Assembly (NCBI GenBank): GCA_902604305.1
Contig: CACKXS010000008.1
Coordinates: 1 to 37,993 of the forward strand
DNA from: an uncultured Pelagibacteraceae bacterium
Lineage (GTDB): Bacteria; Pseudomonadota; Alphaproteobacteria; Pelagibacterales; Pelagibacteraceae
Direction of reading: 5' to 3'
DNA: 37,993 bases
The notes beneath the pieces were generated by a model that did no database searches, was not told where the DNA came from, and saw only the letters and a list, made by a program, of their open reading frames with translations. The position numbers and the translations under genes are program-made. Positions 1-11,405 of the stretch are shown piece after piece. Each line of letters begins with the position of its first letter. The first letter of the stretch is position 1.

Positions 1-1348
1 AGATTTAAATAATCAAATTAAAAATTTTAAAGATCTTCTTGATGATCAATACAAAAATGCAAAAAATTATAATCCCAAAATTGAATGGTTTGAAGGAACA
101 TGGTCAAGATATAAGCCAAGAAGAGGACAAGATAAAAGAGGAGATACAGGATATTCAAGCACAAAACTTTTGGAAATTTCAGATAAAATACACTCACTTT
201 CATCTGAACTTAATATCCACAAGACTATAGTAAAAATTTTTGAAGCTAGAAAAAATTCTATGCATAAAGGCAATGGAATTGATTGGTCTACTGCTGAAGC
301 TCTTGCATTTGGTTCATTATTAGAGGAAGGATATCCAGTAAGACTCGTAGGACAAGATTCTGGGAGAGGAACTTTTAGTCAGAGACATTCAGTATTAAGA
401 AATCAAATTGATAATTCAAGATATATTCCATTAAATAATATTTCAAAAAGACAAAAAAATTTTGAAATAGTTGATAGCTTTTTATCTGAATTAGCAGTTT
501 TAGGTTTTGAGTATGGTTATAGCTTAGTTGAACCAAATACGTTAACTATTTGGGAAGCTCAATTTGGTGATTTTGCAAATGGAGCACAAGTGATAATTGA
601 CCAATTTATTTCTTCAGGAGAAAGAAAATGGTTGAGAGCGTCTGGTTTAGTACTATTGTTACCACATGGTTTTGAAGGTCAAGGACCGGAACACTCATCT
701 GCAAGATTAGAAAGATTTTTACAGCTCTGCTCAAATGACAATATGCAAGTGATGAATTGTACTACTCCTGCAAATTATTTTCATGCTTTAAGAAGACAAA
801 TGCACAGAGATTTTAGAAAACCTTTAGTTATTATGACGCCAAAATCTTTACTAAGAAATAAATATTGTGTTTCGCAAATTGATGATTTTAGTAAAAAAAA
901 TTCTTTTCATAGAGTTTTATGGGATCATTCGATGGATCCAAAAACCAAGGGATTTATTAAGTTAAAAAAAAATAATGAAATAAAAAAAGTAATATTATGC
1001 TCAGGAAAAATATATTTTGACCTTTTATTAGCTAGAGAAAAATTAAAAAAAGATGATGTTATTTTATTTAGAATTGAGCAACTTTATCCTTTTCCAGCAA
1101 AAAGCTTAGTAAAAGAAATTAAACCTTTTGCACAAAATGCTAAATTTTATTGGTGCCAGGAAGAGCCAAAAAATATGGGAGCATGGCTATTGGTGAGAGA
1201 TTATATACAATGGACATTAGATTATATAAAAGCTAAAAATAGAAAAATTTCTTATATTGGGAGAAATCCTGATGCAACACCAGCTACAGGTTATGCAAAA
1301 AGACATTTAGCTCAACAAAAAGAAATAATTGATGTAGTTTTTAAATAA
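1..1348 (+). CDS. sucA: 2-oxoglutarate dehydrogenase E1 component, C-terminal part (5' end outside window)
   Basis: This is the thiamine-diphosphate E1 subunit that decarboxylates 2-oxoglutarate in the TCA cycle and passes the succinyl group to SucB. The window opens inside the gene; the first complete codon is at position 2, and about 448 residues remain of a family usually 900-1000 long. The reading frame is open upstream of the internal ATG at 170, so that ATG is not the real start. Family motifs visible are WFEGTW near the left edge, GRGTFSQRHSVL in the transketolase-like pyrimidine domain, LPHGFEGQGPEHSSAR, and CQEEPKNMGAW near the C-terminus. The stop is 3 bases before the sucB ATG, so the two are cotranscribed with lpdA as the oxoglutarate dehydrogenase complex. 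Identity is firm; only the N-terminal part cannot be judged. Confidence 0.96.
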   Translation, partial: DLNNQIKNFKDLLDDQYKNAKNYNPKIEWFEGTWSRYKPRRGQDKRGDTGYSSTKLLEISDKIHSLSSELNIHKTIVKIFEARKNSMHKGNGIDWSTAEALAFGSLLEEGYPVRLVGQDSGRGTFSQRHSVLRNQIDNSRYIPLNNISKRQKNFEIVDSFLSELAVLGFEYGYSLVEPNTLTIWEAQFGDFANGAQVIIDQFISSGERKWLRASGLVLLLPHGFEGQGPEHSSARLERFLQLCSNDNMQVMNCTTPANYFHALRRQMHRDFRKPLVIMTPKSLLRNKYCVSQIDDFSKKNSFHRVLWDHSMDPKTKGFIKLKKNNEIKKVILCSGKIYFDLLLAREKLKKDDVILFRIEQLYPFPAKSLVKEIKPFAQNAKFYWCQEEPKNMGAWLLVRDYIQWTLDYIKAKNRKISYIGRNPDATPATGYAKRHLAQQKEIIDVVFK

Positions 1349-1351
1349 AAA

Positions 1352-2650
1352 ATGACAGAAAAAATTTTAGTACCCGTTCTAGGAGAGAGTATTACTGAAG
1401 CAACTGTTTCTAAATGGCTCAAAAATAAAGGTGACAATATAAATGCTGACGAACCGATTGTAGAATTAGAGACAGATAAGGTTAATTTGGAAGTTCCATC
1501 TCCTATTAATGGAACATTAACAACAATTAACTTTAAAGATGGAGAGAGTGTAGAAGTTGGTGCTGTTCTAGGAGAAATATCTGAAGGACCTGTAGATCAA
1601 AAACAAGAAGAAAATAAAAATATTAAAAAGCCTGAAAAGAAAAAATCTGACAATGTAATTAATTTTCAAAAAGAAAAAAAACAAGATCCAAAAATTTTTG
1701 AAAATGTAAAAAAGGAAGAACCATTAGTTTTAACTGAAGAAGAACCATTAGTTTTAAAAAAAGAGCTTGCTGGTAAAGAAAAAACAAGTAGTGAAAAAGT
1801 ATTATCTCCAGCTGTAAGAAAAATTGTAGAAGAAAACAAAATTGATATTCAATCAATCAAAGGATCAGGTAGATCAGGTCAAATTTTAAAAGGTGATTTA
1901 ATCAGTTTAATGGGATCAGCTCCACAACCATCAGAAAGAAAATTAAAATATGGTGAAGAAGAGAGAATTAAAATGAGCAGATTAAGACAAACTATAGCAA
2001 AAAGATTAAAAGAAGCTCAAGAAAACGCCGCCATGTTAACCACATTTAATGAAGTTGATATGACAAATATAATTGAGATGAGAAAAAATAACCAAGAAGA
2101 TTTTAAAAAAAGATTCGGAATAAAACTTGGTTTTATGTCTTTTTTTGTTAAAGCTTGTGTACTTGGATTAAAATCATTTCCAGCAATAAATGCCGAAATA
2201 GAAAGTGAAGAAATTATATATAAAAATTATTACAATATAAGTTTTGCTGTTGGAACTGAAAAAGGTTTGGTAGTTCCCGTAATTAGAAATGCAGATGAGC
2301 TATCATTTGCAGAAATAGAGAAAAATATAAAAATAATTTCTGAAAAAGCTAGAGATGGAAAATTAACTATTGATGACTTACAAGGTGGAACATTTACGAT
2401 AAGTAATGGTGGTGTATATGGCTCTATGCTTTCAACTCCAATTCTTAATCCACCACAATCAGGAGTTCTTGGAATGCATAATATTGTTGAAAGACCAATT
2501 GCCATAGATGGAGAAATTGAAATTAGACCAGTTATGTATTTGGCCTTATCGTATGATCATAGAATAATTGATGGAAAAGACTCAGTTTCTTTTTTAAAGT
2601 TAATAAAAGAAAATCTTGAGGATCCAAGAAAGTTATTTTTAGACCTTTAA
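1352..2650 (+). CDS. sucB: 2-oxoglutarate dehydrogenase E2, dihydrolipoyllysine succinyltransferase
   Basis: E2 core of the oxoglutarate dehydrogenase complex; it moves the succinyl group from lipoamide to CoA. The 432-residue protein has one N-terminal lipoyl domain (about residues 2-77, lipoylated Lys in [12 protein letters not shown]), a Lys/Glu-rich linker (about 80-145), a peripheral subunit-binding domain ([11 protein letters not shown]... [12 protein letters not shown]), and a catalytic domain ending in [16 protein letters not shown], with active-site His about 403 and Asp about 407. EITEATV-like and ETDK motifs fit the succinyl rather than the acetyl form, as does the position after sucA. 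The linker carries an exact 8-codon tandem duplication (EEPLVL twice). It starts 3 bases after sucA and ends 1 base before lpdA. Confidence 0.97.
   Translation: MTEKILVPVLGESITEATVSKWLKNKGDNINADEPIVELETDKVNLEVPSPINGTLTTINFKDGESVEVGAVLGEISEGPVDQKQEENKNIKKPEKKKSDNVINFQKEKKQDPKIFENVKKEEPLVLTEEEPLVLKKELAGKEKTSSEKVLSPAVRKIVEENKIDIQSIKGSGRSGQILKGDLISLMGSAPQPSERKLKYGEEERIKMSRLRQTIAKRLKEAQENAAMLTTFNEVDMTNIIEMRKNNQEDFKKRFGIKLGFMSFFVKACVLGLKSFPAINAEIESEEIIYKNYYNISFAVGTEKGLVVPVIRNADELSFAEIEKNIKIISEKARDGKLTIDDLQGGTFTISNGGVYGSMLSTPILNPPQSGVLGMHNIVERPIAIDGEIEIRPVMYLALSYDHRIIDGKDSVSFLKLIKENLEDPRKLFLDL
1715..1757 (+). repeat. 24-bp tandem duplication in the sucB linker
   Basis: The 19-base unit GAAGAACCATTAGTTTTAA occurs exactly at 1715-1733 and again at 1739-1757, a period of 24 bases or 8 codons. 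It encodes two copies of EEPLVL in the flexible linker between the lipoyl and E3-binding domains. The reading frame is kept. Confidence 0.85.
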
Positions 2651-2651
2651 A

Positions 2652-4052
2652 ATGGCAGATAAATTTCAAGCAACAATAATTGGAGGTGGTCCAGGAGGTT
2701 ATGTTTGTGCAATAAGGTTGGCTCAATTAGGTATTAAAACTGCATGTATTGAATCCAGAGGAACTCTAGGGGGGACTTGTTTAAATATTGGATGTATACC
2801 TTCAAAAAATTTGCTAAATCTTTCAGAAAATTTTCATAAAGCAAAAAATTTTTCAAAAATTGGAATCGAAGTAGGTGAAGTTAAGCTAAATCTTCAAAAA
2901 ATCATGGAAAATAAGGATAAAGCGGTAATGACTTTGACAAAAGGCGTAGAATTTTTATTCAAAAAAAACAAAGTAACTTATTTTAAAGGGATTGGTAAAT
3001 TAAAATCACCAACCGAAATAACAATTATAGATAAAGAAAATAAAGAAAAAAATATTCAATCGGATAATATAATTATAAGCACTGGCTCAGAACCTATGCC
3101 TCTCCCAGGAGTAGAATTTGATGAAGAAAAAATAATATCTTCTACTGGGGCATTGTCATTAAAATCTGTACCAAAAAAAATGTTAATTGTAGGCGGTGGT
3201 TATATTGGTTTAGAAATGGGTTCTGTTTGGTCACGATTAGGCTCAGAAGTGCATGTTGTTGAATTTTTAGATCATATTACGCCAGGTATGGATAAAGAAA
3301 TTTCAAATGAATTTATGAAAATTTTGAAGAAGCAAGGTTTAAATTTTCATCTAGAAACCAAAGTTGAAAAAATATCAAAATCAAAAAATGGGGTTATAAT
3401 TGAAACTTCAGATAAAAAAGGAAAAAAAATAAAATTTGAAAGTGATGTGGTTTTGATTTCTGTGGGTAGAAAGCCTTTTACAAAAAATCTGAATTTAGAA
3501 AAAATAGGAATAGAATTAGATGAAAAAAAAAGAATTAAAGTCAGCAAAAATTATCAAACAAATATAAAAAATATTTATGCTATTGGTGATGTTATTGAAG
3601 GTCCAATGTTGGCCCACAAAGCTGAAGAAGAAGGAATAGCTGTTGCAGAATTAATCTCAGGTCAATCTGGTCATGTTAATTATGAGGTTATACCTGGTGT
3701 TATTTATACAACACCAGAAGTAGCTTCAGTTGGCAAAACTGAAGAACAGCTTAAAGAAAAAAATCAAAAATATAAAATTGGAAAATTTCCTTTTATGGCT
3801 AATTCAAGAGCAAAAGCAATTGATGAACCAGATGGTTTTGTAAAAATTTTAGCTGATGCAACCACAGATAAAGTTTTAGGTGTTCATTTGATAGGACCTC
3901 ATGCAGGAGAATTGATTGCAGAAATGGCTATAGCAATGGAATTTGGCGCTAGCTCCGAAGATATTGCTAGAACTTGTCATGCTCATCCTACTTTTTCTGA
4001 AGCTGTGAAAGAAGCAGCTTTATCAGTAGAAAAAAGACAAATTCATTCGTAG
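2652..4052 (+). CDS. lpdA: dihydrolipoyl dehydrogenase (E3)
   Basis: FAD-dependent E3 that reoxidises dihydrolipoamide with NAD+. The 466-residue length is normal. Visible are the FAD-binding GGGPGGYVCA near residue 11, the redox disulfide in GGTCLNIGCIPSK (Cys43 and Cys48), the NAD-binding GGGYIGLEMGS, the second FAD motif YAIGDV, and the C-terminal catalytic His-Glu in HAHPTFSEAVKEA. It follows sucB by one base, so it probably serves the oxoglutarate dehydrogenase complex, though E3 may be shared with pyruvate dehydrogenase. Identity is clear. Confidence 0.97.
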   Translation: MADKFQATIIGGGPGGYVCAIRLAQLGIKTACIESRGTLGGTCLNIGCIPSKNLLNLSENFHKAKNFSKIGIEVGEVKLNLQKIMENKDKAVMTLTKGVEFLFKKNKVTYFKGIGKLKSPTEITIIDKENKEKNIQSDNIIISTGSEPMPLPGVEFDEEKIISSTGALSLKSVPKKMLIVGGGYIGLEMGSVWSRLGSEVHVVEFLDHITPGMDKEISNEFMKILKKQGLNFHLETKVEKISKSKNGVIIETSDKKGKKIKFESDVVLISVGRKPFTKNLNLEKIGIELDEKKRIKVSKNYQTNIKNIYAIGDVIEGPMLAHKAEEEGIAVAELISGQSGHVNYEVIPGVIYTTPEVASVGKTEEQLKEKNQKYKIGKFPFMANSRAKAIDEPDGFVKILADATTDKVLGVHLIGPHAGELIAEMAIAMEFGASSEDIARTCHAHPTFSEAVKEAALSVEKRQIHS

Positions 4053-4053
4053 T

Positions 4054-4073
4054 ATATTTTCATATGAAAATAT
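4054..4073 (+). repeat. 20-bp perfect palindrome over the priA start region
   Basis: ATATTTTCAT is followed directly by its reverse complement ATGAAAATAT. The sequence is its own reverse complement over 20 bases and fills the short lpdA-priA gap, running into the priA ATG at 4072. As RNA it could fold into an 8-bp stem with a 4-base loop. It could be a protein site or a translational control hairpin; chance in A+T-rich DNA is a real alternative. Confidence 0.6.
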
Positions 4074-6030
4074 GAAAATTCCAATTTTATTACCAAATAT
4101 ATTTGACCATCCATTTACTTACAATTCTTCTAAAGAAAATCTAAAATTAGGAGATTATGTTGAAGTACCATTTGGAAAAAGTAAAAAAATTGGAATTGTT
4201 TGGGATCAATTTGAAAAGGATAAAACCAAAAAATATTTAATAAAAAATATAATTAGAAAATTAGAAATTCCACCTCTTAATTTAGAAACAATTAATTTTC
4301 TAAAATGGTTTTCGGAATACAATATAGTTCCAATAGGAATGTCGTTAAAATTACACTTATTGAGCAATGAGGCTATTGAAACACAAAATTACGAAGAAAT
4401 ACAAAAATATAATACATATAAAAAACCTATTGAAATAAAGCTTTCAAAAGAACAATTAACATCAGTAAATGATATAACAAAGAATGATAATAAATTTAGA
4501 GTACATGTAATTCAAGGAACAACCGGATCAGGAAAAACAATTGTATATTTTAATAGTTTAAAAAAAAAAATAAACGAAGGTTTTCAGGGGTTAATTTTAT
4601 TACCTGAAATAGGATTAACTGGAGAATTTCAAAAAAAATTTAAAGAATTTTTTGGTTTTGATGCAGCCATTTGGCATTCATCAGTAACAAAAAAAAATAA
4701 AAAGATCATTTGGAATGGTACTGCTACAGGAAAAATTAAAGTATTAATTGGGGCAAGATCTTCATTATTCCTACCTTTTTCTAATCTTGGAATTATTATT
4801 GTAGATGAGGAACATGACCAATCTTATAAACAAGATGAGGGTATAATTTACAATGCTAGAGATATGGCTATTTCTAGAGCATCTTTTAAAAATATACCAA
4901 TTAATTTAGTTACAGCTGTACCTTCTATAGAAACTTTCGATAATATAAAAAAAGGAAAATATCTACACTCAAGATTATATAAAAGATTTTTGGATGCTAA
5001 TCTACCAAATCATGAAATCATTAATTTAAATGAAAATAATTTGAAAAATAATTCATGGATATCTGATAAAACAATTGAAAAAGTAAAAGATCATTTAAAT
5101 AAAAACGATCAAGTACTTTTTTTTGTTAATAGAAGAGGGTTTGCTCCTTATGTTCTTTGTAAAAAATGTTTAAAGGTACATTCATGTCCTAACTGTTCTA
5201 TAAATCTGGTCTACCACAAAAAAAAAGAAAATTTAATTTGTCATTATTGCGGGTACAAGACAAAATTAACCAGAAAATGTAATGATAATAAAAATTGTGA
5301 ATATGTATTCAGTGGACCTGGCGTTGAAAGAGTCTACGACGAAGTAAAAAAAATTTTTCCAGATAAAAAAATTACTATTTTTTCAAGTGACACAATGAAT
5401 AAAAAATCTTCCTCAGAAGTATTAGAAAAAATAAAAAATAATAAAATTCAAATTTTAATTGGTACACAGCTTATTTCTAAAGGATTTCATTTTCCAAACT
5501 TAAATTGTATAGTTGTTGTAGATATAGATTTAACTTTGCAAGGACATGATCTAAGAGCTGCAGAAAAAAATTTACAATTATATCACCAGCTTTCAGGAAG
5601 AGCTGGAAGAACAGGAAAACCAGCGACAGTATACTTTCAAACTTATAATTCAAAATCAGATACAATTTCACAAATTACAAATATAAATCCTGATGTATTT
5701 TTAGAAAAAGAATTAGTTATTAGAAAAAGAAATGATCTACCCCCATTTGAAAGATTTATATCTATTATATTAAGTGGAAAAAGTGAAAAAAAAATTGAAT
5801 TATTTGGTTATAAACTGAAAGAAAAATTAAATAAGAATTTAAATGCAAAAGTTTTAGGACCAGTAGTTGCTCCAATAAATAAAATAAATAAAAATTTTAG
5901 ATATAGGATTTTGATAAGATCAAAAAAAACTCAAAAAATACAAAAAACTCTCTCTGAACTTTTAAACAATTTTAAAAATCAAAAAGAAATAAAACTAGCA
6001 GTTGATGTTGACCCAATAAGCTTTAATTAG
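4072..6030 (+). CDS. priA: primosomal protein N', replication restart helicase PriA
   Basis: SF2 DNA helicase that rebuilds replication forks and loads DnaB. The 652 residues are somewhat shorter than E. coli PriA (about 730). An N-terminal DNA-binding domain (DHPFTY, GDYVEVPFGKSK) precedes the helicase lobe with Walker A GTTGSGKT at 149-156 and Walker B DEEH at about 245. The zinc module has CKKC, CPNC and CHYC pairs, followed by KCNDNKNC where the usual fourth pair is CxxC. C-terminal helicase motifs are GTQLISKGFHFPN and QLSGRAGRTGK. The helicase motif usually read as SATPS appears here as TAVPS. No clear Shine-Dalgarno is seen; the start lies inside the 20-bp palindrome. The position before atpH is common in alphaproteobacteria. 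Confidence 0.94.
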   Translation: MKIPILLPNIFDHPFTYNSSKENLKLGDYVEVPFGKSKKIGIVWDQFEKDKTKKYLIKNIIRKLEIPPLNLETINFLKWFSEYNIVPIGMSLKLHLLSNEAIETQNYEEIQKYNTYKKPIEIKLSKEQLTSVNDITKNDNKFRVHVIQGTTGSGKTIVYFNSLKKKINEGFQGLILLPEIGLTGEFQKKFKEFFGFDAAIWHSSVTKKNKKIIWNGTATGKIKVLIGARSSLFLPFSNLGIIIVDEEHDQSYKQDEGIIYNARDMAISRASFKNIPINLVTAVPSIETFDNIKKGKYLHSRLYKRFLDANLPNHEIINLNENNLKNNSWISDKTIEKVKDHLNKNDQVLFFVNRRGFAPYVLCKKCLKVHSCPNCSINLVYHKKKENLICHYCGYKTKLTRKCNDNKNCEYVFSGPGVERVYDEVKKIFPDKKITIFSSDTMNKKSSSEVLEKIKNNKIQILIGTQLISKGFHFPNLNCIVVVDIDLTLQGHDLRAAEKNLQLYHQLSGRAGRTGKPATVYFQTYNSKSDTISQITNINPDVFLEKELVIRKRNDLPPFERFISIILSGKSEKKIELFGYKLKEKLNKNLNAKVLGPVVAPINKINKNFRYRILIRSKKTQKIQKTLSELLNNFKNQKEIKLAVDVDPISFN

Positions 6031-6051
6031 GGCCCTTAAATTAAGCTTTTT
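6018..6051 (+). terminator. possible Rho-independent terminator after priA
   Basis: AAGCTTTAATTA (from 6018) and TTAAATTAAGCTT (ending 6048) can pair imperfectly around GGGCCC, followed by a run of five T at 6047-6051. The left arm overlaps the last codons and stop of priA. The stem has a bulge, so it is a moderate candidate. It would separate priA from the atp genes. Confidence 0.4.
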
Positions 6052-6136
6052 GGTGAATGTGTCGCTTGAAGAGATTAATTTCATATGCTAATTAAATTCA
6101 ACTTTTATAAAACTTCATAACTAATAAGGATATACA

Positions 6137-6694
6137 TTGAGCGATAAAAATAGATTTTCAGACTCCTCTGCAAAAAGCTATTCCCAAGCTCTTTATGAAC
6201 TTGCGTCAGAAGAAAAAAAATTAAGTGATGTTGAAGAACATGTAGTTTCAATTATCAATCTTATTTCTCAAAGTGAAGATTTTAATTCACTAATAAAAGA
6301 TCCAACAAATAAACAAGAGGATCAGTTAAATGTTATAAATATAATTTTTGAAAAATTTTATTTAAATAATTTATTAAAAAAATTTTTAAATTTTTTAGTT
6401 ATGAAAAGGAGATTTTTTTATGTCGAAAAAATTCTAAAAGATTTTGTAATAATTTGTTCAAAAAAACGTGGAGAAATTTCTGCGAAATTAACTGTTGCTA
6501 AAGAATTAAACGAAAATGAAATAAATAAAATAAAAAATGAGTTATCACAAAATTTTGGATCAGATGTAAAATTAAATTATAATTATGATCCAGATTTAAT
6601 AGGTGGATTAATAATGCAAGTAGAAAGTGTTATGATTGACACATCTATTAAAAATAAATTACAACAAATTGAAAATAAAATGATAGAGGCATAA
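6137..6694 (+). CDS. atpH: F1 ATP synthase delta subunit
   Basis: Peripheral stalk subunit that links the F1 head to the membrane sector. The protein is 185 residues, normal for the family, with SYSQALYELA at the N-terminus and IGGLIMQVESVMIDTSIKNKL near the C-terminus, both typical of the delta/OSCP family. The start codon is TTG at 6137, supported by a TAAGGA Shine-Dalgarno at 6125-6130. It opens the F1 cluster and ends directly before the atpA ATG. The 106-base gap upstream should carry the operon promoter. A TTGAAG at 6066-6071 is a possible -35, but I see no convincing -10 at the right distance. Confidence 0.94.
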   Translation: MSDKNRFSDSSAKSYSQALYELASEEKKLSDVEEHVVSIINLISQSEDFNSLIKDPTNKQEDQLNVINIIFEKFYLNNLLKKFLNFLVMKRRFFYVEKILKDFVIICSKKRGEISAKLTVAKELNENEINKIKNELSQNFGSDVKLNYNYDPDLIGGLIMQVESVMIDTSIKNKLQQIENKMIEA

Positions 6695-8230
6695 ATGGAA
6701 ATAAATCCTTCAGAAGTAACAAAAATATTAAAAGAACAGATTAAAAAATTTGGAGATAAAGCAGAAGTAACTGAAGTTGGACAAGTTTTATCTGTTGGTG
6801 ATGGTATAGCAAGAATATATGGTTTAGACAACGTTCAGGCAGGTGAGATGGTTGAATTTTCTGATGGTTCAAAAGGTATGGCTTTAAACTTAGAAAGCGA
6901 TAATGTTGGTGTTGTAATTTTTGGAGATGATAGAGCTGTAAAAGAAGGTGATACAGTAAAAAGAACAGGAGCAATTGTTGATACTCCTGTAGGAAAAGAA
7001 TTATTAGGAAGAGTAGTTGATGGATTAGGAAATCCAATAGATGGAAAAGGCGCACTAGACAAAGGTATAAAAAGAAGCAGAGTTGAAGTTAAAGCCCCAG
7101 GTATAATTCCAAGAAAATCAGTAAATGAACCAATGCAATCAGGACTTAAATCAGTTGATAGTTTAGTTCCAATTGGAAGAGGCCAAAGAGAATTAATTAT
7201 TGGTGACAGACAAACAGGAAAAACTGCAGTCGCAATTGACACTATAATTAATCAAAAAAAAATAAATGAATCTAATGATGAAAAACAAAAATTATATTGT
7301 ATTTATGTAGCGATTGGTCAAAAAAGATCAACCGTAAGACAGATAGAAAAATCTTTGGAAGAGGCTGGAGCAATGGAATATACAACTATAGTTGCTGCAA
7401 CGGCATCAGATGCAGCGCCGCTTCAATTTTTAGCTCCTTATACAGGATGTGCTATGGGAGAATATTTTAGAGACAATGGAATGCATGCTTTAATTATTTA
7501 TGATGATTTATCTAAGCAAGCAGTTGCATATAGACAAATGTCATTATTGCTAAGAAGACCTCCAGGAAGGGAAGCTTATCCGGGAGATGTTTTTTATTTA
7601 CATAGTAGACTTTTAGAAAGAGCTGCTAAACTAAGTGATGAACATGGAGGAGGTTCTTTAACAGCACTGCCAATTATTGAGACACAGGGTGGTGACGTAT
7701 CTGCTTTTATTCCAACTAATGTTATTTCAATTACAGATGGACAAATATTTCTTGAAACAAATTTATTTAATCAAGGTATTAGACCAGCAATTAATGTTGG
7801 TTTATCGGTATCTAGAGTTGGATCTTCAGCTCAAACAAAAGCTATGAAAAAAGTTTCTGGTTCAATGAAATTAGAACTAGCACAATATAGAGAAATGGCT
7901 GCATTTGCTCAGTTTGGATCAGATTTAGATGCTTCAACTCAAAAATTGTTAAACAGAGGTTCAAAGTTAACCGAGCTTTTAAAACAAAAACAATATTCAC
8001 CAATGACAGTTGCAGAACAAGTAATTTCAGTTTTTTGTGGTGTTAAAGGATATTTGGACGATTTAGAGCTTAAAGATATATCTTCATTCGAAAGAAAAAT
8101 TATTGAAAAATGTAAATCAGAAAAACCAGAAATTTTGGAAGCAATTTCTAAGTCTGGAAAATTAGAAGAAGATACTGAAAATTTATTAGTGGAAACTATT
8201 AAAGAATTAAAACAAAACTTTAACTCTTAA
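6695..8230 (+). CDS. atpA: F1 ATP synthase alpha subunit
   Basis: Non-catalytic nucleotide-binding subunit of F1. The length of 511 residues is standard. Walker A GDRQTGKT lies at residues 170-177, with the family motif [23 protein letters not shown] and the arginine-finger region [15 protein letters not shown]. It begins the base after the atpH stop, with GAGG about 9 bases upstream, and is followed 3 bases after its stop by atpG. Strongly conserved; no oddity seen. Confidence 0.98.
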   Translation: MEINPSEVTKILKEQIKKFGDKAEVTEVGQVLSVGDGIARIYGLDNVQAGEMVEFSDGSKGMALNLESDNVGVVIFGDDRAVKEGDTVKRTGAIVDTPVGKELLGRVVDGLGNPIDGKGALDKGIKRSRVEVKAPGIIPRKSVNEPMQSGLKSVDSLVPIGRGQRELIIGDRQTGKTAVAIDTIINQKKINESNDEKQKLYCIYVAIGQKRSTVRQIEKSLEEAGAMEYTTIVAATASDAAPLQFLAPYTGCAMGEYFRDNGMHALIIYDDLSKQAVAYRQMSLLLRRPPGREAYPGDVFYLHSRLLERAAKLSDEHGGGSLTALPIIETQGGDVSAFIPTNVISITDGQIFLETNLFNQGIRPAINVGLSVSRVGSSAQTKAMKKVSGSMKLELAQYREMAAFAQFGSDLDASTQKLLNRGSKLTELLKQKQYSPMTVAEQVISVFCGVKGYLDDLELKDISSFERKIIEKCKSEKPEILEAISKSGKLEEDTENLLVETIKELKQNFNS

Positions 8231-8233
8231 AAT

Positions 8234-10526
<2,293 letters not shown>

Positions 10527-10527
<1 letters not shown>

Positions 10528-10925
10528 TGAGTGAAGAATTTAAAGTTGAAATAGTTAATCCAGAAAAATCTTTTCTGTCGAAAGAAAATGTAACAGAAGT
10601 AGTTGTACCTGCTTTTGAGGGAGAAATGGGAATTCTTAAGGACCATATTTCAATTATCTCCTTTTTAAAACCAGGTATAATTAAAGTTTATTCTAAATCT
10701 GAAGAAAATAAATATTTCGTTGAAGATGGAATATTAGAGTTTAAAGATAACAATTTATCAATTTTAACTAGCTCAATCTATAGTATGACAGATTTAAATA
10801 GAAATAAAATAGATCAAATACTTAAAGAAGCAGAAAAAGAGTCAAGTGTAGATAATATTGATGACCAAAAAAAATATTTAACTGATCAAAAAATTGAAGT
10901 TCTAAAAAATTTAAATTTAAATTAA
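10527..10925 (+). CDS. atpC: F1 ATP synthase epsilon subunit
   Basis: Rotor subunit and regulator of F1. The 132 residues carry the N-terminal beta-sandwich typical of the family (VEIVNPEKSFLSKENVTEVVVPAFEGEMGIL is recognisable in parts, notably PAFEGEMGIL) and a short C-terminal helical region. The ATG overlaps the atpD stop by one base. The stop shares a palindromic TTAA with the stop of the convergent rppH, so the two genes overlap by 4 bases. The F0 genes are not adjacent, as is usual in alphaproteobacteria. Confidence 0.94.
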
Positions 10926-11398
10926 CTTAGTATTTTTGATACTTCTTGTTTAAGGCTTTTGTAAACATCGAGTTTGAATTTTACAGCTATCTTTGGCAAA
11001 TCATCTAAGTCGACCCACTTCCAGTCTAAGAATTCAGGTTTTTTTGTGTTTATATTTATCTCAGTTTCTTTTCCAACAAATCTCATAACAAACCATTTTT
11101 GTATTTGACCTTTATATCTACCTTTCCAAATAATTCCTATTAAATGATCAGGGAGTATGTAAGTTAATTTTTTATCAATTTCTTGGATAAATTTTACACT
11201 AACTACACTAGTTTCTTCTTTTAACTCTCTAATAGCAGCTTCATAATAATTTTCTCCTTCATCAATTCCTCCTTGTGGCATCTGCCAAAAATTTTTTGGA
11301 TTATCAATTCTTTTAGCTACAAAAACTTTATTTTCATCATTAAGCAAAATTATTCCAACACCTCTTCTTAAGGGTAATTCAGAAAAAATTTTTTTCAT
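10922..11398 (-). CDS. rppH: RNA pyrophosphohydrolase, Nudix family
   Basis: Likely removes pyrophosphate from the 5' end of mRNA, starting decay, or hydrolyses dinucleoside polyphosphates. The 158-residue protein has the N-terminal RRGVGIILLN and FWQMPQGGIDEGE typical of RppH/IalA. The Nudix box runs from about residue 43, with RELKEE at 57-62. The Gly normally found near the end of the box is Ser64 (EETSV rather than EETGV). It is the last gene of the rplU-to-rppH run and converges on atpC with no intergenic space. Known alphaproteobacterial gene clusters often place rppH after ctpA, which supports the name. Confidence 0.88.
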   Translation of the reverse strand: MKKIFSELPLRRGVGIILLNDENKVFVAKRIDNPKNFWQMPQGGIDEGENYYEAAIRELKEETSVVSVKFIQEIDKKLTYILPDHLIGIIWKGRYKGQIQKWFVMRFVGKETEININTKKPEFLDWKWVDLDDLPKIAVKFKLDVYKSLKQEVSKILS

Positions 11399-11405
11399 TT
11401 ATTTT

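Noticed and set aside
170-1348. A separate gene starting at the ATG at 170
   Set aside because: The same frame is open from position 2 and codes for recognisable SucA sequence (WFEGTW) before this ATG, so it is an internal codon of a gene cut by the window edge.
6031-6136. Promoter of the atp genes
   Set aside because: A TTGAAG at 6066 and TATAAA at 6106 are present but not at a workable distance from each other, so no specific promoter is claimed.
6741-7242. Open frames of 100-135 codons on the minus strand inside atpA
   Set aside because: They lie opposite a highly conserved gene, have Leu/Ser/Pro-rich products typical of antisense frames, and lack a ribosome site.
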